A DNA stretch of 64,000 bases from Batillaria attramentaria (taxonomy: Eukaryota; Mollusca; Gastropoda; Batillariidae): the NCBI GenBank assembly GCA_018292915.2, contig JACVVK020000295.1, positions 767,001 to 831,000 of the forward strand. The letters run 5' to 3'. The notes beneath the pieces are model-generated. The model saw only the letters and a program-made list of their open reading frames with translations, was not told where the DNA came from and made no database searches. A program made the position numbers and the translations under genes. Of the stretch, positions 37,862 through 47,999 are shown piece by piece (position 1 is the stretch's first letter; each line of letters opens with the position of its first letter).

Positions 37862-38652
37862 GTGCTTACGTATCTGCTATGTTTTAAGATTGTGTCCACA
37901 GTTTTAGACTTGGATTTATTTTCAGTTTAAAATTCATGATCAGCTCAGTTAATCCCTGCCCCCCCCCCCCTCCCCCAGCCAACCCCTCCCCCATGCTCAT
38001 CAGTACTTTTGTCAACTACTGGGATTTGCTGAGAATTCTTAAGTCCGTTCACATTATGATGTATCGACAATCTCTGCTTTACCAAGGACGAGTACATTCA
38101 AAACAACATTCTCAATCCCAATACATGTGGGCGGACGCGAAGAAGATGACTTGAAAACACCACCTATTCCACAGGCCTATGTCATAAAGCAGCTGAACAG
38201 AAACTGAACAGGGAGGTGTTAGGAGACTAATGCAGGCCTGAACAACCGAAACAACTGAATCTTCTCGACAATGAACCCGACTGAACCAGTGTCCCTGTAC
38301 AACCACAACTGGAGTGGAGAAGTGTAACAGATATATGTCCCTTTTATGGCCTTGTACCAGACCCACAGCAATGAAACTGCTTCGACAAGACATAGGACAG
38401 ACTCGCTCTGCGGTTCGCTGACTTGACACTCCCCCACCGCGCACGGCATAAACTCCATGTTTATGTTTGTCAGTACAACAAAAGACAGGTTTTAGGCGTG
38501 AAGGTGGTCTATTCTGAATGATGAGAGATTGTGTGAATAAACGACTTGAAACACACGAAGACGGAGACGAACAGGCAAAACTGCCTAGCGAAACTGATTT
38601 CCACACTGACTGCACACAATCGAAAATTTAACCAAGAGAACACCGTCGGGCG

Positions 38653-38723
<71 letters not shown>

Positions 38724-41700
38724 CTGCCCATCAAGCTAATGATTTCTGCAGGGCCATACCATTGTACCAGACGTGAAAATGCACTGGACCGCTTTAATGG
38801 CGACAAAAAAGCTGCGTAACAAAGAAAACGAGGCCAGAAAAGCAGCCCACAAAATCTTTCTGAATATTCTGTTCATAAATCACCACAATAATGGGCAACG
38901 AACTGTAACCGAAGCCGTTTGCGGCATGGTTTCTTCAGGTGATTTCACCGTGAAACAAATTACACCAGAGAGCACACCTCTCTGATTACACTCAAGAAAG
39001 TGTCGCTAGCGCACTAAGTCAGTCGAGCTACCCACTACGAGATTCAGCCGTTGACTACCGCTGTTATGGAACTCTGCTCGAGGCAATGTAGTTGTCAACA
39101 CATTAATCGAAGCTAGGACAATGAATATCACGTTGTCATCACATTAATCGAAGCTAGGACAATGAATATCACGTATCTTAAGACATTATCAGTAAATGAA
39201 ATGCTGGTGTGTTCACAAGAAATGCCCGGGAGTGAAGGTGGGGGCAGGTACATCCGCGGAATAACCAAGCGACCCATAAAAAGAAGATAGTAAAGAGTTC
39301 AACAAGATGGTTCTTAATAAAATCACCTGTATAATAATTATGTTACAATCATTTCTTTTTTAATCACATTACTAAGGCATTTTTCTTTTGCTTCTCCCAT
39401 AACTGGATACTACATTACTTTGTCGTGTATGCATGTACATGTATCTTGCAACTGATCGAAGGTCCGCGTTCACAGCCCTGTTACTCCTACTTCAACTTTT
39501 CTTTGACTACACAAATTCCTGTGTGCACAAAAAAAAGATCGCTCAATGAGATAAGAAAAACAGTTGGCCAGTAGGTCAAAGTACCGAAGACAGTGTATGC
39601 AGTCCACCCACCTGAAATATGCATCATGCACATAGTCAAACCGCAACAGCATTCAACCGGTCAAAATCACTTCCTACTACATGTACTGTACAACCACACA
39701 CACACACACACACAAACACGCCCTACCGCTATGGTCTAACAACAGTGTATACGATTTTTTTCTCTCTACGGACTCCGTGACTGCAATACAGTTCCCAAAT
39801 GCAAACAGGCGTTTTGCTCGCTGGTCCCTGAGCGGGCAAACTGAAACTTAGTTTGGGGGGAGAGAGAGAGATAAACAGGTTCACAATAAAAGGTGCAGAT
39901 TTTTTTATGTCCAGGTTGCCTTCACCTTATGTGCAACTTGGCTATCTGCAGACCTCCTAGTGTAGTGTGTAATGTATCCCAGTATGAGTCAGCTCCGACT
40001 AAGGTCCTTGACGCTTGGGGAACTTTAAACAGACAAACTCTCGTACGGTTGTATTTCAACTGATGCAAAACAGTAAAATTCAACAGGGTGGTGGATGGGT
40101 GTTTGGGAGTTTAACGTCTTTTTCCACCATGTATGGGTGATATCAAAGACGGGGGAGGGGGGCAACGAGCAGGCCAGCACAAATATGTGGCCCAGTTGGG
40201 ATACCGACTCATGGCATGAGCACTGAAAATTTCAACAGAAAGCAGAACAGAAAAGAAAGAGACAAAACATTTTGTGGAAGAAAACCAAGAATTGATTTTC
40301 TTTCTATGCTCACCCCTTCCCCCCTACCCCCAGATCTATTACGCTCATGGTCATGCCCCTTTACTAAAACTATATGTCATATGATAGAGCCCCCCCCCTC
40401 CCCTCCCCCCCCCCCCCAAAAGACTCTTTTCATGTAAATAAACATCTATTGATTTGGATCAGTTTTTCAATACCATTACCGACCTTTAGCACGCACGTAC
40501 CAGGGTAAGTAAAAGATAACCTTCAACTGCCTGGACATAAAACATCTATCAACACAGCAGGGCAGTCTATCAGTTCTACGTTTCTTCTGCGAACATTTGA
40601 CTGTTAATATCCTGGCTTACGACCCGTGTTTGCACAGCAGAAAGACGTAGCCCTCAGAAAACAGACCCTGCTGTGCCTGTAATGTAGAGCTCTGTGAATT
40701 AGCTCTTTTCGGAATCACCCGGGGGGCGCTCGTTTTAATGTGCTAATTTGTCAGTGGCTAGGGTACTGATATCAGCCCCAATACAATTCCCACAGCGCAG
40801 GGTGGACAGTGTGTCTACACTAGTCTCCCCTGCAGCTGGGGTGCAGTCTGTGCAGATATGGCAGCGCTGGGCAAATACCCCCCACCCCCCCCCCCCCCAC
40901 ACACACACACACACTACAAGCATAATCTCCCACTATCGGAGACATACACCTGTAGAAATCTGTCTTTGACACTATGAAGTCAGTCAGTGCATGATGTGGT
41001 GTCACAAGCTGTCCAGGTAAGTTAACACCTTCCTGTAATTTCTACGATGATTAACTAACAATTCCTTACAAGATGCTGAACCATGCCCCGCATTTGTGTA
41101 CCGTAATGATAAACTGACTTTTAAACTCCCTTTTACCTAGATATAAACAAGTAACTTCAAGTGCACATTATCAGCTGATATCCAAAGTTTGTTGTATCCA
41201 GTGGCTACTTCTACAGCATGTATAAAGAATATATCAAGTTATCTTCAATTCACTTACAACAAACATTGCCACCCTGTATGTGAACACTCACCACCACCAA
41301 CGCACTGTATAGGTGCAGTTTTTGTTTTGTTGTTGCTGCTGTTTTCAAATGGAGGGTAACAATTAAGTAATTAGTATGCGTCAAGCCTGAACTTACTGTT
41401 GAAGCAAGAGCTGGCAAACAAGAAAATGTAGTTGCTGTTATGTGTTAAACATGACTATTGCATTCTCTGGCATTGTAATAAGCTCGTGAACACAAAGCGA
41501 AAAACTCTACAACACAGTTACTGGCTGTAAAGATGCGTTTACCGAACAAAGAACAAGTGGTTCTTTCAACTTGAAAGAATTCAAAAATTGTTTCACGGGT
41601 GCCCCCCCAAAAACCCTTGAGTTACTTTGGTAATTACGACCAAACAAAAGTGGTGATGGTTGGGTCGATACATCCGTTCTCCGCGTTCTTCTCTACACCC

Positions 41701-43421
41701 CTTCAGTCCCATATCAGGAATATTTTCAGCAAATGGGTCATCCAAACACCAGGGATTGACGGTCAACAGTCTGGTCACCCTCAAGTCCTCCCTACCCTTT
41801 CCTATTTACCCCTTTGTCCTGAAAGAGTAGCCTTTAAACCTCGCACATCGCTCTCGTTCACTTGGTTGCAAACTCTGATGATCAAAGACGAACAGTCCTT
41901 TAGCCGCTGGCGCACCAGTGCTCAAAGAAACAGGGATCAGATAACGGCGGCAATTTCCCAAACCAGACGCGCAACCCTATGAAATGTTACTCCACATCAA
42001 AGTGGTCAGCGTAGTGATTATATCACCAAACAAACTGGGTGATAAAACGGACGACCTTGCTGAATGCACGGGGGGAAGGGTGGATGGTGTCGATGTCTAG
42101 CGTATGCAAATTGGTAGCGCTTGTACATCGGTAATGTCGATCTATGCAAATTGGGCAACACACACACATTAGTGATGAGCAAACAGCACTAGCATTTTTA
42201 GGAGGAGCTCTGTTTGTGTAAACGTTGAGGACATGAATATGACCGACCAAGATAAGGCCGCATACTACAGAAGAATCTAAAACTGGGATTTTTTTTAATG
42301 GCTAATAGTAGTGAGAGTTGACAGAAAACGATTTTTTTTTTGCTCTTTAGTTTTCAATTTGCTCTTGTTTGTGGAAGGAATCATGCACAAATGCTTATCA
42401 TCAGTGATGAAAATAAGGAAGAATTTAATTACTTTGCCTGAGGCTACCTGTTGTTAGACACCCTGTGTCCACCCTGTGGTTATTCAAAGAACAAACTGAA
42501 ACAACTGTCAAGCTGAGTTTGATCTAACATAGGCAGATAACAATTAATGTGAATACAGTGTATATATACAGTGTATTAAGTCCCCTGCAAACCAAGTATG
42601 GATGGCTAACTTCTCTGTGAAACACTTCTTGTGCTGTTAATGACACTGTGAGAAATTATTTCACCTAGATTACTTTAAAATATTGAACACCAGAAACATG
42701 ATCATGATTTCATTAAACGTGCATGATGCAGTTTACAATCACAACGGGGACCTGGGAGAGCCCAGCTGGTAAAGCACTGGACTTTCAAAGCTCAGACATA
42801 AGCTCGAATCCCGAATGGGGCGAAATAATATATTTGTGCTGGCCTTTTCCTTGTAGCCCAGTGTTTGATATCACCAGTTGTGTGGTGGAAAAAGTTGACC
42901 TGCCAGCAACTATTACATATTTAGATCTTACATAATTAGTTTGAGTGGTATACCATAAATAAACCACTTGATGTTTCAATTTTTTTTGTCGTAGCTGGAG
43001 GCTCGGTAGCTACAGTAAAAATTTGAAACATCCCGTGGTTTCTTTCGTGGCAAACCACGAGAACTAATCATGTCAGCTGTTCATACCACGAGCATTCAAA
43101 CTCTTACCCGTACTGCTCTAGCAGCATACATTTTCAACAACATTTTATTTTTCGAGTAAGGTTTCTGTTTGAAATGACACACTTTCCGCACGTATTTGAC
43201 TGATGACGTAACTGGAGTGTGTTTCTGTGAACTCATAAAACACTGAGTGGGTTACGGAAAGTCATAACTCACACTTTCGCTCTTTGTTTCCTTGCTATTT
43301 TCAGATGTAAAGCACTTGTAGATAACTCACTGAAAATCTGCAAATTTGCACTGGCGAGCGGTGTAAAATAGAAAATACTCTCACCTGTAAACTGAACATG
43401 AGTTGGGTTCCACACACTCAT
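22158..43421 (-). CDS. Rab11fip: Class I Rab11 family-interacting protein (Rip11/FIP1/2/5 type), 11 coding exons
   Basis: Coding exons, minus strand in order: 43421-43385, 35510-35472, 29438-29336, 28229-28101, 27584-27426, 27102-26984, 26475-26353, 24298-24199, 23757-23131, 22893-22754 and 22316-22158. All have GT-AG borders. Phases agree throughout except for one surplus base in exon 5. Allowing for it, the product is 577 residues. Residues about 5-135 form a C2 domain (WNPTHVQFTV, NNDVFVTIQLGKEKY, VFNRGVLSDDFLGFATIPLW). A basic Ser-rich and Pro-rich linker follows. Residues 526-568 are the Rab11-binding helix with the YID motif in LENYIDDLLVRVMETQP. Class I FIPs bind phosphoinositides through C2, dimerise and recruit Rab11 cargo vesicles to recycling endosomes and the plasma membrane. 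Introns carry several SINEs and microsatellites. NPF motifs of vertebrate FIP2 are not seen. Confidence 0.93.
22754..22893 (-). CDS. Rab11fip: Rab11-FIP exon 10
   Basis: Encodes AGRRYTVQGLEGRLSGLYDD and an acidic Ser-rich segment ending FKNMNKE, just before the helix. Enters in phase 1, leaves in phase 0. Confidence 0.9.
23131..23757 (-). CDS. Rab11fip: Rab11-FIP exon 9: large Pro/Ser/Arg-rich linker
   Basis: About 209 codons. Contains SSQPPPPYQVRPSSQ, an acidic ESSSSDGEG patch, an RRRRPRPPPRG basic-proline patch and a terminal KMRKRSKRDRLQMYRQ. Predicted disordered. Probable phosphorylation and SH3-type ligand region by composition. Confidence 0.9.
24199..24298 (-). CDS. Rab11fip: Rab11-FIP exon 8
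   Basis: Encodes EGLTRSYSMSAAYMKSMSLD and QVITLNSMEQA. Contains RSYSMS and KSMSLD, which resemble basophilic-kinase/14-3-3 sites. Confidence 0.85.
26353..26475 (-). CDS. Rab11fip: Rab11-FIP exon 7 (phase 0-0, possible cassette)
   Basis: 41 whole codons, PKVYVQKGTNVPPSKGAPPS onward to DHTWTDSTE. Symmetric phase means skipping would keep the frame, so alternative splicing is possible. Confidence 0.8.
26984..27102 (-). CDS. Rab11fip: Rab11-FIP exon 6
   Basis: Encodes GDKLKFTRSKSFRENRKDPE and a polar stretch. Acceptor CCCGCAG, donor GTAGAA. Phase 1 in, 0 out. Confidence 0.85.
27426..27584 (-). CDS. Rab11fip: Rab11-FIP exon 5 with a +1 frameshift
   Basis: The first part reads WVPLKAKPSKGPDNK in the frame required by exon 4. 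From about 27540 the family sequence YRGEIEVKVTF continues in the next frame. The exon is 159 bases where 158 would keep both neighbours in phase. As given, the frame meets TGA four codons after the shift, counting from GTA. Confidence 0.88.
28101..28229 (-). CDS. Rab11fip: Rab11-FIP exon 4: C2 domain, second half
   Basis: Encodes PIPHMHSEIEVQVFNRGVLS then DDFLGFATIPLWEQKIQ. Phase 2 in and 2 out. SINE-1 at 28287-28463 lies 58 bp before its acceptor. Confidence 0.93.
28287..28463 (-). mobile_element. SINE family 1 copy in Rab11-FIP intron
   Basis: Minus-strand copy with tRNA-like head (GAGTTCGAATCCCAGC) at right and CCAAACACCC tail at left. Same orientation as the host gene. Confidence 0.85.
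28763..29266 (+). mobile_element. tRNA-derived SINE, family 2, full length with poly(A)
   Basis: Head GTAATGTAGTGGTTAGCACT, B box GGGTTCGAATCCCAGCC, body matching 3684-4190, and an A20 tail. AAAACAAAC occurs at both ends (about 28752 and after the poly(A)), a plausible 9-bp target-site duplication. It lies antisense in the Rab11-FIP intron. Confidence 0.85.
29336..29438 (-). CDS. Rab11fip: Rab11-FIP exon 3: C2 domain, first half
   Basis: Encodes NNDVFVTIQLGKEKYQTSTI then NARNPEWFEECDL, the most conserved FIP C2 segment. Phase 1 in, 2 out. Confidence 0.93.
29783..29924. repeat. Long (CA)n with duplicated internal interruption
   Basis: Two blocks of CA separated by two copies of GACAAGCAAT, all within the intron between exons 2 and 3. 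A poly(C) run is at 29647-29661. Confidence 0.9.
31403..31566 (-). mobile_element. SINE family 1 copy
   Basis: Tail GTGGTTGGGAGTTTAACG at left, B box ATTCGAACTCACGACCCGAG at right. The A-box end is truncated after GTCCAACGCTC. Confidence 0.8.
32387..32483. repeat. (GT)n(GA)n microsatellite
   Basis: About thirty-seven GT units followed by eleven GA units. Confidence 0.95.
35348..35412. repeat. (CA)n(ATCA)n next to exon 2
   Basis: CA array followed by AATC repeats, 60 bp downstream (minus sense) of the exon 2 donor. Confidence 0.9.
35472..35510 (-). CDS. Rab11fip: Rab11-FIP exon 2 (39 bases)
   Basis: A micro-exon between TATGTTTCAG and GTGAGT encoding VLRARNLIAKGKG, the C2 strand that joins exons 1 and 3 exactly in phase. 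Confidence 0.9.
38660..38722. repeat. (CA)n microsatellite
   Basis: About thirty uninterrupted CA units inside the intron. Confidence 0.95.
39091..39173. repeat. Two-copy 41-bp tandem duplication
   Basis: Units start GTTGTCAACACATTAATCGA and GTTGTCATCACATTAATCGA, with a single mismatch seen. The near identity indicates a recent event. Confidence 0.9.
40086..40229 (-). mobile_element. SINE family 1 copy, diverged
   Basis: GTGTTTGGGAGTTTAACGTC tail, TGATATCAAAGACGGGG body and a damaged B box (ATACCGACTCATGGC). Confidence 0.75.
42746..42910 (+). mobile_element. SINE family 1 copy, old and diverged
   Basis: Head GAGAGCCCAGCTGGTAAAGC, B box AGCTCGAATCCCGAA, body TTTGTGCTGGCCTTTTCC and TTTGATATCACC. 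The tail has lost the CCCAAACACCC signature. Confidence 0.7.
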
Positions 43422-43456
43422 TATGTGACTCTACACAAATGGACCATGCAGGAAGG
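43385..43456 (-). CDS. Rab11fip: Rab11-FIP exon 1 (start codon) with uORF
   Basis: The acceptor CTTTTCAG precedes 43456. A leader of 35 bases precedes the ATG at 43421-43419, and 12 codons MSVWNPTHVQFT follow before the donor GTGAGA. The leader holds an 8-codon uORF whose TAA overlaps the main ATG (TAATG). Confidence 0.88.
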
Positions 43457-44491
43457 CTGAAAAGGAAAGGGAAAATATTAGTGTCACACTTGGATTCACA
43501 GCCGATCAAACAGAACGCTGTCTGTGTAAACTGAAAGGGTCTGTTCATTGCTGCCAAAATAACTGACGCTAAAAGAAGTCAGAATGACCCATCCTGCAAT
43601 GAATGCTTTGCATTCAGACAGGTTTCTGCAATCATGAAGCAAGTGCAAACATGTAATATTAGCTGCATTGTCCACTGTTCCTTGGTATTAACAGGCAATA
43701 AAATATATATAACTGTCTGCTGCCTGTGGTTCAATGCTGACTTTTCCATCTTTCAATACACTAGCATCACTGTGAGGATCTGCTCATTTTCATCACCTTA
43801 ATTTGCAAAGCTAAAACTGTCTTTACAACAGTATGAAAGTAAAACAAACACAACATTTTCTCCAGTAATACACTGCAGAATATCATGCTTCATTGACAAC
43901 AGATATTACTGGGAACAGCATGGACTGGTTCAGACGAACTGGTTCTACGATTTCTCAGTTCATGAATTTCCTCTCAGTCTCAACATGACTGTCTCCTCAC
44001 CTACATCAATTACATTACTTGCGGCTGTCGCAGGCTACAGCAGTATGAGATGTACCTGGCGTTACATCCTGTGCAAACAGCTGCAGCACTTGTACGACAG
44101 GTGGAAAATAAACCAAGTCAATAAATGCACCTTCCGCGCTCTTCAAGCCACCTTCAAAACAGCGTCCAACAGAATCGGCCCAAATCCTGACCTATCTACT
44201 GTAAAATCTTCCTTTTATCTACAGAAACTGCCGCTCAGTGACTGGTCAGTCAACTGTAACTAAACCTCCAACGCTGTTACAGTTTGCTTCAAAGCGACCG
44301 GCAAGCTGCATAAAGTCACGCGAAGCCAAGCCTGGAAAACTTGACTGAAAACAAAGTTACACAGAACTTGAGTCCGAGACAAAAGACTCGGTTTGCGGGA
44401 CGCTGTAACACTGATGCAAAGCTACGCCGGCTGCTGTTGTATCCAGACACAAGCTGCTAATAGGTACTAAGAAAATTGCGGTTGTACATAC

Positions 44492-44650
44492 CTGGACTCA
44501 GGTCATTGTTCCACAGATGTGCGCATTACAGTCAACAGGTGTACGCTGTCCTTCTACCTTGCCCGCTCTCACGCTGTGCTCATCATAGCGCCATCTTTGC
44601 TGTCCTCAAAGCATCAATGACGACCACGGAGCAAGGGAGACAACCACTTT
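44492..44650 (-). other. Rab11fip: Candidate 5'UTR exon of Rab11-FIP
   Basis: On minus, CTGAGTCCAG at 44492 is followed by the donor GTATGTACAACC, 1.0 kb upstream of the acceptor of coding exon 1. The exon start is unknown and is placed between the donor and the (CT)n(CA)n tract. No TATA box seen. Confidence 0.4.
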
Positions 44651-44690
44651 TTCGACCCACCTGCTTGGCAAGCGGAGTGGAACGACTTGC

Positions 44691-44693
<3 letters not shown>

Positions 44694-44761
<68 letters not shown>

Positions 44762-44792
44762 TCAGTGACACACACACACACGCACACTCAGT

Positions 44793-44850
<58 letters not shown>

Positions 44851-44907
44851 GTCAAACACACACACACACACCGTGGCACACACACACACACACACACACA
44901 CACCGTG

Positions 44908-44998
<91 letters not shown>
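44694..44998. repeat. Long (CT)n(CA)n tract at the Rab11-FIP 5' end
   Basis: About thirteen CT units, then about 280 bp of CA with repeated interruptions GCACACTCAGTGA (twice) and CCGTGGCA (twice), which shows internal duplication of the array. Confidence 0.95.
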
Positions 44999-44999
<1 letters not shown>

Positions 45000-46610
45000 G
45001 CACACACTGACTGGCCGGAGTGCAACGCCTGACAAAGTCGCTGACAGTACTCACAACGCTGATTAGGTTTCTGCGAGCTCATAAACATAGTATCACTGAC
45101 TTGAAGCCGTGAATGATATTCTAGAGCCAGAACTGACTAATAAATAAATATCTAAAATAAACTAGTTGTTATTCTTTATACTACTGACTTTTTGAGCTAA
45201 CAAAATGAAATATTGATCACGCATCGAGAGACCTTCAGTCCCTGAGTTTACTCAGTAAAGCGGTTGAGCCCAGACCGGCGGTCCAATACTACTAATCTTA
45301 TCATCTTACTGATTTTGAATTACTATGACACACGGACTTGTTTCGGTATAAGAGAATTTTGCCGGTAATCACTGATCTTTAGAGCCGATTTTTTTTTTAT
45401 TACTGATGTCTGGCGGGAAAAGTGGAGGAACAATGCCTTTGCCTTTGTTGTTGTTAGTTGTTGTTGCTGTTGTTTGGTTGGTTGGTTTTGTCAAGTTGTT
45501 GTTATTGTTTTGTTTGTTTGTGGGTTTTTGGTTTTTGTGGGTTTTTTGTGGTTTTGGGGGTTTTTGTTGTTGGTTTTTTTTTGTTTTTGTTGTTTTTTTT
45601 TTGGGGGGGGGGGGGGTGTTTTGTTGTTGTTGTTGGGGTTGTTTTGGTTTTTTTTTGGGGGGAGGGGGGGGGGCGGGGGTGATTTCACTGAAATGTAACA
45701 GTTGCCGCCACCCAAAGGCGAGTTTGGCTAGTATATTTGGCCAAGTAGTATGGTGCGCGAGCGAGTTAAAGGCCTGATTTCAGTGCCGTAGTGTACAGCT
45801 GCGTACACCCGATTGACGCCCTCCCTCCCCTTCTCCCAACTCGAAATCACCATTTACCCTAAAATAAAAATATAAAAAAAAACTTAGCATGCCGCGTAAC
45901 AACAACAAAAGCTCGCACAGTTAAAAGCCTGAACTGATTTGTTTAGCTACGCAAACCTGAAACCTACCCCCCCCCCCCCCCCCCGCTCGCCCCCTGCCAG
46001 CTGCCACCGCAAACCCGGCCCTACCACTCCACAAAACCACCGCCTACCCTAAAAACAACACAAAACAAACACACAATGAAAGACCTGATTTCAGTGCACA
46101 GTGGCTGCGCGCACACCCGATTAACTTGAACCCCTCCCCCCCCACCCACCCCCCACCCACATCCCCCTGCTGACCGCCACCACCCTACAAAACCACTGCT
46201 TACCCTTAACTGAAAAACAAAAACAAAAAGAACAAAAAAATCACACAGTTAAAGACCTGATTTGTACAGCTGCGTACACCCGATTAACTTGCCACGGCGC
46301 GGCACGCCGCCTTCACAGGGGCTGTGGTGCATGGCTGCTGAAAATAGGCTATTAAACACCTCTCGATCAGTGTGACTAACGCCATAAAATCCGAGCCCTA
46401 TATACACGCAACCACACACACCCTCTCTTATGCATGTATTCAAATATTCCACCCTGGGGCGGTGGCTGGGGTGAGGCAAGAATATTGTCTTGATCGCTGG
46501 AAGTAATCCCTGCCAATTCCGACGTCTGTCGTTTCCTGCGATTGGACGCGCAGGCGGCTCGCAGAGTTCAGCGGTGCCGTTTTTAGCCTAGTGCAGTCAG
46601 TGGACGGTGG
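45000..46610. other. Intergenic, low complexity, no gene
   Basis: Contains a G/T-only stretch (45430-45680) and three diverged copies of a segment CCTGATTTCAGTGC to GCGTACACCCGATT at about 45770, 46083 and 46255, with C-rich spacers between them. No coding region supported. Confidence 0.5.
45430..45680. repeat. G/T-only strand-asymmetric tract
   Basis: About 250 bp in which the + strand has very few A or C, moving from GTT triplets to mixed T and G runs up to G13. All overlapping open frames are composition artefacts. Confidence 0.9.
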
Positions 46611-46614
46611 TGGG

Positions 46615-47960
46615 GGGATATGTTTGTATGTGGTAAGTTTTCCTGTGTCGTGTGGATGGTTCTTTTAGCAGAACGGAAAGGACTGTCAGCGTGCCAGAGC
46701 TGATAAAAAAAGTGGGGGATGAGCGGTGGTCTAATAGGCAGCGCGTCGGATTTAGCCGGTGCGCTGCTGAAATGCCGCCACCAATGTCATAGCGATGAAG
46801 CGTGGGTTCGAGCCCAGGTCGAGCTTGTGATATGTGATACTGGTTTTTCCTGGCTACCGGGCTGCTCATCGGGGGTTTCTGTCCGGGTTATCCGGCTCCC
46901 CCCCCCCCCCCCGCCCCAACAAAAATTGTAAAAAAAAATATAGGATAGGTATTGGGTGGCGCTGCACCGCGGCGACGCGCTTCCCCGGGGGGAAGCAGCC
47001 CGAATTTCCCGAAAGGAATAATAAAGTAGTAGTAAAAAAAACCAAAAAACAAAAAAACCCTGATTTGACCAAAGGACCATTACGAAAGAAACTGAAAAAG
47101 ACCATTTCGTAGTGGGCGGAACCGTTTGTATAGTGTGAATTTTCCTGCCGTGTGGATGGTTCTTTTAACAGAACGAAAAGGATTGTCAGCGTGCCAGAAA
47201 CTGATTTGACCAAAAGACTATTACAAAAGAAACTGAAAAAGACCGTTACTGACGTAATGGGGAAACGTTTGTATATTGTGAGTTTTCCTGTCGTGTGGAT
47301 GGCTCTTTTAACAGAACGAAAAGGATTGTCAGCGTGCCAGAAACTGATTTGACCAAAAGACTATTACAAAAGAAACTGAAAAAGACCGTTACTGACGTAA
47401 TGGGGAAACGTTTTGTATATTGTGAGTTTTCCTGTCGTGTGGATGGCTCTTTTAACAGAACGAAAAGGATTGTCAGCGTGCCAGAAACTGATTTGACCAA
47501 AAGACTATTACAAAAGAAACTGAAAAAGACCGTTACGTAATGGGGAAACGTTTGTATAGTGTGAGTTTTCCTGTCGTGTGGATGGCTCTTTGAACAGAAC
47601 GAAAGGGATTTTCAGCGTGCCAGAAACTGATTTGACCAAAAGACCATTACGATAGAAACTGAAAAAGACCATTACCATACTGGGGAAACGTTTGTATATC
47701 ATATGAGTTTTTCTGTCGTGTGGATGGTTCTTTTAACAGAACGAAAAGGATTGTCAGCGTGCCAGAAACTGATCTGACCAAAAGACCATTGCGAAAGAAA
47801 CTGAAAAAGACCATTACCTAGTGGAGAAACGTTTGTATATTGTGAGTTTTCCTATCAGTCGTGTGGGTGGTTCTTTTCACAGAACGAAAAGGATTGTCAG
47901 CGTGCCAGAAACTGATTTGACCATTAGACCATTACGAAAGAAACTGAAAAAGGCCATTAC
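46615..47960. repeat. Satellite of 140-143-bp units, seven copies, interrupted by a SINE
   Basis: The CGTTTGTATA landmark occurs at 47123, 47266, 47409, 47549, 47689 and 47830. A first copy at 46615 is split by the SINE at 46711-47057. Each unit contains TCGTGTGGATGG, AACAGAACGAAAAGGATTGT and GAAACTGAAAAAGACC. Units 2-4 are the most alike. Confidence 0.93.
46711..47057 (+). mobile_element. tRNA-like SINE, family 3, inserted in the satellite
   Basis: Head GGTCTAATAGGCAGCGCGTC with B-box-like GTGGGTTCGAGCCCAGG, body with TGGCTACCGGGCTGCTCATC and TGGGTGGCGCTGCACCGC, and an A-rich end. CTGAT flanks both sides, where undisturbed satellite copies have a single CTGAT. Confidence 0.8.
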
Positions 47961-47999
47961 GTCAGTCAATCGCTTTTGTCTTGAAATCACCCCTTCTTC

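Larger units (their letters stand above)
35520..43380. other. Rab11-FIP first coding intron, no nested gene seen
   Basis: A 7.9-kb intron with (CA)n at 37815-37859, 38660-38722 and 39695-39715, a 41-bp tandem duplication at 39091-39173, poly(C) tracts at 37960 and 40390-40420, and two SINE-1 copies. Exon-like open stretches were inspected and none matched a known family. Confidence 0.5.

Noticed and set aside
45406..45777. 123-codon hydrophobic open frame resembling a membrane protein
   Set aside because: It consists of a G/T-only tract (runs of Phe, Gly, Val, Cys, Leu). Three overlapping frames look the same.
47123..47960. Regular repeats resembling a CRISPR array
   Set aside because: Repeats are contiguous 140-143-bp satellite units without spacers, in a eukaryotic genome.
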